The notes below the pieces were generated by a model that had not been told where the DNA came from, ran no database searches, and saw nothing but the letters and a program-made list of their open reading frames with translations. DNA of 26,992 nucleotides, from positions 1 to 26,992 of IMG/VR virus record IMGVR_UViG_3300035034_000067. The stretch is one strand, 5' to 3'. Positions 5,711 to 13,306 of this stretch are shown piece after piece. Both the position numbers and the translations under genes were made by a program. Position 1 is the first letter of the stretch, and each line of letters starts with the position of its first letter. This DNA is from a virus.

Positions 5711-8700
5711 ATGGCCGTTCAAATTGACTTCCAGCCTAACACTGGAGCAGTAGACCGTGCCCTGCAGTCCATGGACCGTCGTATCCGGGGTCTTGGTAGG
5801 TCAACGGGCGTACTGAATAATATCGGCACCGGTAGAACGGTGTCTAACGTAAACAACGTGACTAGTTCTCTTGACCGCATGGACCGTCGAGGGCAACTTG
5901 CTGCCAGAGCCTTGACCGCTGCCTTTGCAGCTGTGTCAATTGGAGCAGTGGTTAACCAGCTAGCCAGTTTTGAGTCCACCATGGCAGCCGTGTCTGCTAT
6001 TAGTGGAGCAACTGGTGCAGAGCTGGCCGAGCTGAGAGACTTGGCTAAAGACCTGGGGGCAACTACCGAGTTCACTGCAACCCAGGCTGCCAACGGTCTC
6101 AAGTTCTTCAGCATGGCCGGGTTTGAAGCGTCTCAGTCAATCAAGGCTATGGACGACGTTATTAACTTAGCCACGGTTGCTCAGATGGACCTTGGTCGGG
6201 CTGCTGACATTACCTCAAACGTTATGTCCGGGTTTGGAGTGTCCGCAGACAACGCTGCGTCTGTTGTAGACGTCCTAGCCATGGCGGCTGCGCGGTCTAA
6301 CACCGACGTTGAACAGCTTGGTCACGCTATGTCTTTTGCGGCCCCGATGGCTGCGCAGCTTGGGGTCTCAATCGGAGACACCGCTGCCATGATCGGTGTG
6401 CTGTCTGACGCTGGTATTCAAGGTGGCCGGGCGGGTACCTCGTTGGGTCGTATCCTGACCCGACTAATTAACCCTTCGAACAAGGCAAAAGAAGCCTTGG
6501 CTGGTGTAGGGCTGTCTGCTGCCGACATTGACCCCAAGCTGCACGACATTGAAGACATTATCCGCAGGCTGGGAACCGCGTTTGACGGTAACGAAGGCGC
6601 AATCCACACCATGTTTGGTGACCGAGGCGGACCGGCTTTCAACATCTTGATCGAGTCTCTAGACGGGTCTGAAAAGTCTCTGGGGCGTCTTCGTGACACC
6701 CTGGCTGACGTTGAAGGCAAGGCTGCGTCAATGGCCGACACCATGCGCGACCAGTTGAGCGGCGACTTAAAGACCCTGAGGTCGGCAGCAGAAGACCTTG
6801 TCCTAACCCTGGGTGAAGCGGGGCTTGTACGAGTACTGCGTGGCGTTATTCAGTCTTTGACTACGGCTACTCGCGGCTTTTCTCAGGTGCTTGACGTCGT
6901 CTTTACTCCCGTGTTCAATACCTTCCTTGTGTTGGGGTTTGCTCTTGGGGTTGTTGGGTCGGCTATTGCAGATACTGTCAGCTCTGTAGTGTCTGTGGTA
7001 ACCTCTGGCTTCAACGCGCTTCGTTCGGTCAGCTTGGTAGAAGTGCTATCAGCTGTTATCTTTAAAGCTATGGACGTCTTTGCTAAGGTCTCCGACTTGA
7101 GTTGGTGGACCAGCATTTTCACTACTACCTTCAACAAGATTGCGTCAGTGGCCTCGGCTGGCCTTGACGCTGTCCTGGATATTATCCTAGGTTTTGTAGA
7201 CACGGTCATAGGTTACTTTCAGACACTGTACATGGTGCTTGTTGGTGGGTCTATTTGGCCAGACACTGTAGCAGCCATTGTCAACTGGGCGGTCTGGTTG
7301 CGGACTACTATTGAAGACATTTTCCTGCGTATTAAAGACACTCTTGTTTCTATATTTAACGGTTTGGCTGCTGCGCTTACTGCCGTTATGGCGGGTCTAG
7401 GCCGGTTTTTTACCGCTGTGTGGGAGTCTGTTAAAACTTTCTACGGTCTGGTAACGTCTAAGTCTGGTTGGGCGGGAGCCATGTCGTACATCAGCGACTC
7501 CGCAAAAGGCCTGTGGTCTAGCGCCAAAACCGGATTCTTTGACTTTGCTTCAAGAACTCAGACCTTCTTTAAGTCGTTGTACCAGTCCGTGCTTCAGTAC
7601 CAGCTGTCGGCAGCTATTGTTCAAGGCAACCCTGGTACTGGAAACGATGTAACCCTGTTTGGTGGCACGGTAGGTGACTGGGGCGCTAGACTTCTGGCCT
7701 TTGGAGTAGGCGCTGCTACTGCAGCTTACAACTGGGGCGCTAGCGCTCTGACCGCTATTGGTGCAGGCCTGGCTGCCGGAGCTAGGTCTCTTGGTAACTG
7801 GCTGGACAATTCGACCAACACCGTGTTCGGTCTGGACGTTAACATCTTGTTTGCTATCGGCGTTACGCTTGGCGTCGCGCTGATGAACGGTGTTGTACGC
7901 GGACTAATGGCGAAAGCCGGAGCCGCTGTTGTCATCAGCCAAGCTATCATACCGCTGTTCTCTTCTAGCCTGACTGAACGGGCTGTGATCGGTTACGCTG
8001 TTGGCCTTGCAGGCGCGTTTATCAACGCTGTCACCGGAACGTTTACTTCTCCACGAGTTACTTCGCTGATGGAAGACGCCCTTGCAAAAATTAAGGACGT
8101 GCCAGACGTAAACGCAAGCGAGTGGCAGCGATACCTTGCAAGTGTGACTAACATTATCAAGACGGTTGGCGTTGGCCTGTCGGGTTCGGTCTACAAGGCC
8201 ATTTTTCCGAGTGCTACCGACCCCGAAATCGCTCGTGCGGCGGCCTCGTTAGGGTCTGCTACCGGAGCAATCTTCACACTTGCTATCGTCGCTGCCTTCA
8301 GTGGGTCAGTCCGCAGGGCGCTGTGGGGTATGCTAACTATGCAGGCTGTGCCAGCAGGAACCCAGTCTGCGGTTGGAGCCTTTGCTCGTAACCTGATTGG
8401 TGCTGGTATCGGTTGGTCTATGGGAGGTCTGCTGGCTGAACAACTGGAGTTGGATCAGTCTCAGACTATGCTGGCCCAAGCAGGCGGCGCTATGGGCGGC
8501 CTAATGGCCATGCACATGTTGATGAACTTCTTTACCAGTTCTGTTGACGACCTTGAAGGCGGCGCGGGAACCTTTAACAAGGCGGGTGTTAGGTTGGCTG
8601 CTGCTCTGGGGTTTGGTTTCCTTGGCTACCAACTAGCCACACCGATTAGTAACTGGATTGAAACCAACTTTGGCGTCGCTTTGTCTGAAAACGAAAAGTT

Positions 8701-11700
8701 GTTTGTCACAGTAGGCGCTACGCTTGGCGGTGCCGTGCTTGGCGCGTCTGTCGGCACAATTATGGCAGGGCTTAAGAACATCTTTTTGTCTGCGGTGTCT
8801 TTGCTAGGGGGCGCTTTTGGGCTGCCGCTGTTTACACCTGCTTGGTGGTCCAAAATACTTTTTCGGGCCTCAATTGTTGGAGTACTGTCGGCAATAGTCG
8901 CAAGTTTCTTGACAAGAGCGCTGGGCGACTCAGTTGGCGGTATCGAAGTAGGACTACTCAGTCTAGCAATTGTTATAGCACTACGTCAAGCAATACTAGT
9001 TACCTTGCCAGTACTTACCGCCGCCTTTGGCGCTTTGATTACAGGCTTTGTCACCGGTGGACTTGCAGGGGGTATCGCCGCGCTTCGAGCCTTAGTGTTG
9101 GCTGCAATAGCCAGCTTGTTTCCGAACCCGGCAGCCTTGTTAGCCGTTGTTCGTAGGGCGGGCATCGGTGCCTTGATAGCCTTGGGTATAGGTATTGCCC
9201 TCCGAGACTCGTTTAGCTTGTCTTCGGGCACTCAAGCACAGCTGGGCGACATCCTGGGTGAGTCTCTAGTGTCCGCGTTGTCTGGAGCTGCTATTACCAG
9301 GTTCCTGCTGCGAGGCTCTTGGCAGCTGTCCTTTGCTGTTGGGCTAGGGTCTGCAATTCAAACTGCTATGTCCAACGAGTCCCTAAAACAGGACGTCCTT
9401 GACGGGTTTACTGGCCTGCTAGGGTTTGACGTTGCTCCGGTCTACGCTAAGATGACCGACTCAATCAAGGGTCTGGCTGAAATGATCACTGCCGCTTTGC
9501 CCACGTCTATGGTTGGGGTTGACGTGTCGGACCAAGAGGCTTGGGTGCAGTCTATTGCCACAGCTATTGAACAGGTCTTGTTTGTTGCTTTGACCTTTGG
9601 GGTTATCGCAGGACTGAGGCGGTTTGCCCTGGGGCTTCCGGGGTTGATCATTGCGGGTCTTGCAACTGCTTTCACTGTCAGAGCTTCAGACTTGTCAGAC
9701 GTTATTGAACCAGGCACTGTAAGGGACGCGGTTACAACCGCTTTAATGCGGGGTCTGGCAGCGGCGGCTGCGTCGGCGGCCACCGGCATCGGGTTCAACC
9801 CGCTGGCCATGGTGACAGCTTTTATTGGTGGCGCAGGACTGTCCGCTCTTGGCGAGTGGATTGAAACAGAAAGCCTATTGGCTTTAAGGGACTCGTTGTT
9901 GCGTGTCGGCATTGGTATTGTCAACGGTATCTACGACGGTGTTATGCTTGCGGGAGCGACAGTCTTTAGCGGCGCTTGGTTGAAAGAGCTTATTCTTGGT
10001 CCGGAAGGGTCAGTGCTTGACGTTGACTTCACTGAAACCCTTGGTTCGCTTGATCACCTGAAGACTGTCCTTGAAGAGCTGGGAAAAGATCCAACCAGCC
10101 GAATAGTTGGCCAAATGGCACCCGGCGTAACTGCGTTGATAAAGCAGCTGAACGAAGCAACCTCTGCTAACAACTTGTTCCTCGACCCTGTAGCTATACA
10201 AAACATCATAAAAGACCTTGAAACTCTAGGTACTTCCGGAGGCCAGGAAATGGCCGACCACCTACAGGCTGCTTTACAAGCCAACTTAAGGCTACAGCAG
10301 TTGCTCACTGAAGAAGTTGAAGGCTACGGCGAAACACTAGGTATCAACCTGGGCAGAGAAATTGCTTTTGGTATCAATCAGGGTCTTTCAGACAACTTGT
10401 CTCCTTCCAATGCTATTTCGCAGCGTTTAGGCGTTTCTGTGCTGACCCCTGCTCCGGGAAGCCTTGGCTCTGGCCTGATTAAACGCGCAAACGGGGGCCC
10501 CGTGCATGGACCCGGCGGTCCTAAGTCGGACTCTATCCCGGCAATGTTGTCCAACGGTGAGTTTGTAGTCAACGCTGCGGCTACCAGTCGCTACGGTGGT
10601 CTGTTGTCCGCTATCAATAACGGTACTGTCGCAGGGTTTTCTGAGGGTGGTAGAGCCAGCGTCCACACCAGTGGTTTCAATTTTCCAGGTAACAGTATGG
10701 TCAGTCCCCACTTTTCGGGTGCGGACCCGTTAAACTCAGACTACCTTCAAGGGTCCGGGGTTTTTGAAAGCGGTGTGCTGCAAGTTGAAGTCAGTGGTAT
10801 CGACCGTATGCTGAGTGGTTTAGCCGTCAAAGTCCAAGACTTTGCGGGGGCCGACAGCGGTGCGGGAGCGTTTGCACAAAACTACATTCTTGACACTAAC
10901 GCACAAACCGCTGCTTGGGGTCTGGGGTCGGCGGCTGCCAGGGGAGCTGCTGTTGCCACTGGAGAAGTCAGTGAAGCCAACCTTGGGGTTGTCGAGTCGG
11001 CTGGGGCTGCGGGGTCTGGCGTACAAGGCCTGTCTGACGGCCTGTCTGACTTCGCAACTCGTATGATTGGCATTCGTGACCGTATTGCCGGGTTGTCTAT
11101 GCCCGGTGCAGGCACGGAAGAGTCGCAAGAATACTACGCTCAAATGGGTGCAGACGGGGCCGAAGCAATGTCGTCTGGCATGAAGTCAGCGCTGGCTCAG
11201 GCTATGACCGGGGACTTGAAAGGGGCCTTGCACTCTTTCTTGGACACGGTTACCACTCAAATTATTACAGCCTTTGCTGACTCAATGATTGACAGCCTGT
11301 TTGGAAAGTTTGACTTGGGCGAAACGTTTAGTAGTCTCTTTTCGGGCATTGGTAAAATGGTTGGTAGCTTCTTTGGTTTTGCAGACGGTGGTATGGTAAC
11401 TGGCCCCGGTGGACCTCGGTCGGACTCGATACCGACCATGCTGTCCAACGGCGAGTTTGTCACCAACGCCTCGGCTACTCGTCGCTACCTACCGCTGCTA
11501 GAGTCAATCAACTCGGGGTCCTTTGAAGGGTTTGCTAGTGGTGGTATGGTAGGGTCTGACTTGGTCACCCAGCTGTCAGACTCGCGTCCTGACGCTACGT
11601 CAGTCAGCCACATCAACCTGCACTTTACGGGAGACATCTCTCGTCAGACCAAAGCAGAAGTTCGTAAGCTGATCCCCGAGATTGCTTCTGGCGTCAACGC

Positions 11701-11728
11701 AGTCAACCGTCAAAAAGGAAGCCGATAA
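5711..11728 (+). CDS. Tape measure protein (TP901-like core)
   Basis: This 2005-residue protein sits after the chaperones. Residues about 85-290 carry the TP901-type tape-measure core: helices with Phe-Glu-x-Thr-Met-Ala, Leu-Gly-Ala-Thr-Thr-Glu-Phe-Thr-Ala-x-Gln-Ala, Met-Ser-Gly-Phe-Gly and Gly-Ile-Gln-Gly-Gly-Arg-Ala-Gly-Thr-Ser-Leu. Residues about 390-430 and 700-1330 hold many long Ala/Gly/Leu/Ile/Val segments long enough to span a membrane. The C-terminal third has two copies of a Gly/Pro-rich module near 1595 and 1893. It sets tail length and probably enters the cell envelope during DNA delivery. Scaling from lambda's roughly 850-residue protein suggests a tail about twice as long, as a rough inference. 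No lysozyme or peptidase motif was seen. Confidence 0.92.
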   Translation: MAVQIDFQPNTGAVDRALQSMDRRIRGLGRSTGVLNNIGTGRTVSNVNNVTSSLDRMDRRGQLAARALTAAFAAVSIGAVVNQLASFESTMAAVSAISGATGAELAELRDLAKDLGATTEFTATQAANGLKFFSMAGFEASQSIKAMDDVINLATVAQMDLGRAADITSNVMSGFGVSADNAASVVDVLAMAAARSNTDVEQLGHAMSFAAPMAAQLGVSIGDTAAMIGVLSDAGIQGGRAGTSLGRILTRLINPSNKAKEALAGVGLSAADIDPKLHDIEDIIRRLGTAFDGNEGAIHTMFGDRGGPAFNILIESLDGSEKSLGRLRDTLADVEGKAASMADTMRDQLSGDLKTLRSAAEDLVLTLGEAGLVRVLRGVIQSLTTATRGFSQVLDVVFTPVFNTFLVLGFALGVVGSAIADTVSSVVSVVTSGFNALRSVSLVEVLSAVIFKAMDVFAKVSDLSWWTSIFTTTFNKIASVASAGLDAVLDIILGFVDTVIGYFQTLYMVLVGGSIWPDTVAAIVNWAVWLRTTIEDIFLRIKDTLVSIFNGLAAALTAVMAGLGRFFTAVWESVKTFYGLVTSKSGWAGAMSYISDSAKGLWSSAKTGFFDFASRTQTFFKSLYQSVLQYQLSAAIVQGNPGTGNDVTLFGGTVGDWGARLLAFGVGAATAAYNWGASALTAIGAGLAAGARSLGNWLDNSTNTVFGLDVNILFAIGVTLGVALMNGVVRGLMAKAGAAVVISQAIIPLFSSSLTERAVIGYAVGLAGAFINAVTGTFTSPRVTSLMEDALAKIKDVPDVNASEWQRYLASVTNIIKTVGVGLSGSVYKAIFPSATDPEIARAAASLGSATGAIFTLAIVAAFSGSVRRALWGMLTMQAVPAGTQSAVGAFARNLIGAGIGWSMGGLLAEQLELDQSQTMLAQAGGAMGGLMAMHMLMNFFTSSVDDLEGGAGTFNKAGVRLAAALGFGFLGYQLATPISNWIETNFGVALSENEKLFVTVGATLGGAVLGASVGTIMAGLKNIFLSAVSLLGGAFGLPLFTPAWWSKILFRASIVGVLSAIVASFLTRALGDSVGGIEVGLLSLAIVIALRQAILVTLPVLTAAFGALITGFVTGGLAGGIAALRALVLAAIASLFPNPAALLAVVRRAGIGALIALGIGIALRDSFSLSSGTQAQLGDILGESLVSALSGAAITRFLLRGSWQLSFAVGLGSAIQTAMSNESLKQDVLDGFTGLLGFDVAPVYAKMTDSIKGLAEMITAALPTSMVGVDVSDQEAWVQSIATAIEQVLFVALTFGVIAGLRRFALGLPGLIIAGLATAFTVRASDLSDVIEPGTVRDAVTTALMRGLAAAAASAATGIGFNPLAMVTAFIGGAGLSALGEWIETESLLALRDSLLRVGIGIVNGIYDGVMLAGATVFSGAWLKELILGPEGSVLDVDFTETLGSLDHLKTVLEELGKDPTSRIVGQMAPGVTALIKQLNEATSANNLFLDPVAIQNIIKDLETLGTSGGQEMADHLQAALQANLRLQQLLTEEVEGYGETLGINLGREIAFGINQGLSDNLSPSNAISQRLGVSVLTPAPGSLGSGLIKRANGGPVHGPGGPKSDSIPAMLSNGEFVVNAAATSRYGGLLSAINNGTVAGFSEGGRASVHTSGFNFPGNSMVSPHFSGADPLNSDYLQGSGVFESGVLQVEVSGIDRMLSGLAVKVQDFAGADSGAGAFAQNYILDTNAQTAAWGLGSAAARGAAVATGEVSEANLGVVESAGAAGSGVQGLSDGLSDFATRMIGIRDRIAGLSMPGAGTEESQEYYAQMGADGAEAMSSGMKSALAQAMTGDLKGALHSFLDTVTTQIITAFADSMIDSLFGKFDLGETFSSLFSGIGKMVGSFFGFADGGMVTGPGGPRSDSIPTMLSNGEFVTNASATRRYLPLLESINSGSFEGFASGGMVGSDLVTQLSDSRPDATSVSHINLHFTGDISRQTKAEVRKLIPEIASGVNAVNRQKGSR
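10493..10651 (+). repeat. Tape-measure C-terminal module, copy 1
   Basis: This stretch encodes residues about 1595-1647 of the tape measure, with the pattern GG-x-V-x-GPGGP-x-SDSIP-x-MLSNGEFV-x-NA-x-AT-x-RY, then Ile-Asn-x-Gly-x-x-x-Gly-Phe-x-x-Gly-Gly. Copy 2 lies at 11387-11545. The MLSNGEFV-type module is common at tape-measure C-termini. Confidence 0.85.
11387..11545 (+). repeat. Tape-measure C-terminal module, copy 2
   Basis: This stretch encodes residues about 1893-1945 and matches copy 1 in protein pattern and length (53 codons each) while differing at many third positions. The duplication is therefore old rather than recent. The 245-residue spacer between copies is Ala/Gly/Ser-rich. 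Confidence 0.85.
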
Positions 11729-12298
11729 ATGCCTGAATACACGTTTTTGGAGGCCAAGATTGTGGCCCCCGCAACCTTCTCTAGCGACCAGCAGGTCTAC
11801 AGCAACGTAATGGTCAACCGAAGGGAAGAACGGCTGAGAGCGTCTGCCCAACGTTGGGTTGTGTCTTTCAGTCTACAGCAGTCACGCCACCCCGACTTCT
11901 TTGCTCGGTTGATTGCAACTCAAGACCAGCCTGTTGACTTTTTGGTTCCCCAGGTTTCTGACCTAACCGAGGGCTACGGGTCCCAAGTGTTAGTTACAAG
12001 CGCTGTCGCTGCTACAGGCGCTACCACTGTTCAAGTAGTCTCTGCAGCAGGACTGTCCCCAAACCGCTTTGTGAAGTTTTTTGGTCACAGTAAGGTATAT
12101 CTCGTTACCGCTGTGGTTGGGTCGACAGTTACAGTGTTTCCAGCTTTGTCCGACGGTGTTGCAGCTGACGAAACAGTCTTTTGTGGTGACAACGTCGTGA
12201 TGAGGGTCCTGTTGTCAAACGACACCCCTCTGTCGGTTACCTTTACTGACGGGGTTTTGTCCGAGGCTAAACGAGTCGACGTTGTGGAGGCGGTGTAA
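11729..12298 (+). CDS. Minor tail protein (distal tail region)
   Basis: This 189-residue, mainly beta protein starts directly after the tape-measure stop (TAAATG) with AAGGA upstream. It ends in a TAATG overlap with the next gene. It has Arg-Arg-Glu-Glu-Arg near residue 33, a Gln-x-Trp-x-Val-x-Phe-x-Leu strand and a middle domain of alternating Val/Thr (about 85-150) resembling a small beta barrel. Its place between the tape measure and the L-like hub protein corresponds to lambda M or a distal tail (Dit-like) protein that starts tube assembly. No diagnostic motif was recognised, so this is from order and fold-like pattern. Confidence 0.58.
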   Translation: MPEYTFLEAKIVAPATFSSDQQVYSNVMVNRREERLRASAQRWVVSFSLQQSRHPDFFARLIATQDQPVDFLVPQVSDLTEGYGSQVLVTSAVAATGATTVQVVSAAGLSPNRFVKFFGHSKVYLVTAVVGSTVTVFPALSDGVAADETVFCGDNVVMRVLLSNDTPLSVTFTDGVLSEAKRVDVVEAV

Positions 12299-12876
12299 TG
12301 AAAGAAGTTTCGACCTTTGTTTCGGACCGCCTAGCGTCTGGGTCTACCACCTACTACGTTTTGTTTAAACTTGAACGACCCGGCGGTGCGCTTCGGCAAA
12401 CCTCGTTGCCTTACAACGTGACGGTTGACTCCGAGGTCTACCTTACTGGCTTCAAAGCTATCGACTTTTCCAGGCCAACCACCAACAACGCGGTAGACCG
12501 TTCAGAATACGTTATCCAGTTTTCGGACCTCGCAAGAGACTTTGAGGAGTCCCTGACTCAGGTGTCGGCTACAGCAGCGGTCATGACTTTGTCGTTGGGG
12601 TTCTTCGACCCAGCTACCGGTGCCCCTGACCTCACCCACGCGATGATCGTGTACAGGGGGGGCGTTGACGGCATAGACTTTAAGGACAGCGGGTCTGAAC
12701 GTTTGTTGTTGCTTAAAGCCGTGTCTCCAATGGGAGCTTTGGACTTTACAAACTTGCTAATGACTTCTGCCGACAGTATCAAGCGATTTGATACCGGGGA
12801 TACTAGTATGGACTTTATAGGAGAACAGGATGAAGCCGGAGTCAAACTCGGTTGGGGTAAGAAAAGCACAACTTAG
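12298..12876 (+). CDS. Tail tip/hub protein, lambda L-like (DUF1833/DUF2163-like)
   Basis: This 192-residue beta-rich protein starts in a TAATG overlap, with GGAGG upstream. The N-terminus has Phe-Lys-Leu-Glu-Arg-Pro then Leu-Arg-Gln-Thr and a Val-Thr-x-x-Ser-Glu-Val-Tyr-Leu-Thr-Gly strand. The end has Asp-Thr-Ser-Met-Asp-Phe-Ile-Gly followed by Lys-Leu-Gly-Trp-Gly-Lys-Lys. A D-x-S-x-x-x then x-x-W-G ending is characteristic of the tail-tip families related to lambda L and DUF1833/2163. It should form part of the hub closing the tail tube. Unlike lambda L no Fe-S-type Cys cluster is present. The last 47 bases overlap the next gene in another frame. Confidence 0.62.
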   Translation: MKEVSTFVSDRLASGSTTYYVLFKLERPGGALRQTSLPYNVTVDSEVYLTGFKAIDFSRPTTNNAVDRSEYVIQFSDLARDFEESLTQVSATAAVMTLSLGFFDPATGAPDLTHAMIVYRGGVDGIDFKDSGSERLLLLKAVSPMGALDFTNLLMTSADSIKRFDTGDTSMDFIGEQDEAGVKLGWGKKSTT

Positions 12877-13306
12877 TGACGTTGCTCGGCTTGGTGACCT
12901 AGTCGCAGAGCTCTTCAACGCTACCAACTCAGTAAAAGGTTGCACACAGTTTTCTGTAGTCCGAACCCGAAGAAACTTGTCCAGGTGGTTAGACAGCCCG
13001 TCAAACTTAGTCGCGGTGCTGGAGTTGCAGCCCGGAGGCCAACCGGTTGGTCTACTTGTAGGCGCACTTCAGGTGGGCTACTTTACCGATCAGGTAGACT
13101 CAAACGAGATTCTTTGGTGGATTACTCCGGCCTACAGCAGCCTCAAGGGCGCAAGACTTTTACTTTCAACCTTTTTGTCTTGGTCTGAAGCCAGCCACGC
13201 AAAAAACGTGCTGCTGACCGACATGACTCCTGACCAGCGGCTTGGTTCCTTGTACCGACGTCAGGGACTGCAGCCTATTCAAACTACTTACGGGAGGACT
13301 GTCTGA
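12830..13306 (+). CDS. GNAT-like (acetyltransferase-fold) protein in the tail-tip cluster
   Basis: This 158-residue protein has the order of GNAT elements: Val-Arg-Lys-Ala-x-x-x-Asp-Val-Ala-Arg-Leu helix (8-20), a beta hairpin with Leu-Val-Ala-Val-Leu-Glu and Pro-Val-Gly-Leu-Leu-Val-Gly, Glu-Ile-Leu-Trp-Trp-Ile (around 94) and Lys-Gly-Ala-Arg-Leu-Leu (motif A position). It then has Asn-Val-Leu-Leu-Thr-Asp-Met and Leu-x-x-x-Tyr-x-x-x-Gly-Leu near the end. The acyl-CoA loop is degenerate (no clear Q/RxxGxG/A). AGGAGA precedes the ATG, supporting the 47-base overlap with the L-like gene. It ends in a TGATG overlap with the J-like gene. Whether it is an active acetyltransferase, an amino-acid ligase or a structural derivative cannot be decided. 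Confidence 0.68.
   Translation: MKPESNSVGVRKAQLSDVARLGDLVAELFNATNSVKGCTQFSVVRTRRNLSRWLDSPSNLVAVLELQPGGQPVGLLVGALQVGYFTDQVDSNEILWWITPAYSSLKGARLLLSTFLSWSEASHAKNVLLTDMTPDQRLGSLYRRQGLQPIQTTYGRTV

Noticed and set aside
9442-9924. A 160-codon minus-strand open frame inside the tape measure
   Set aside because: It is the antisense shadow of an Ala/Gly-rich coding region, with a low-complexity translation.
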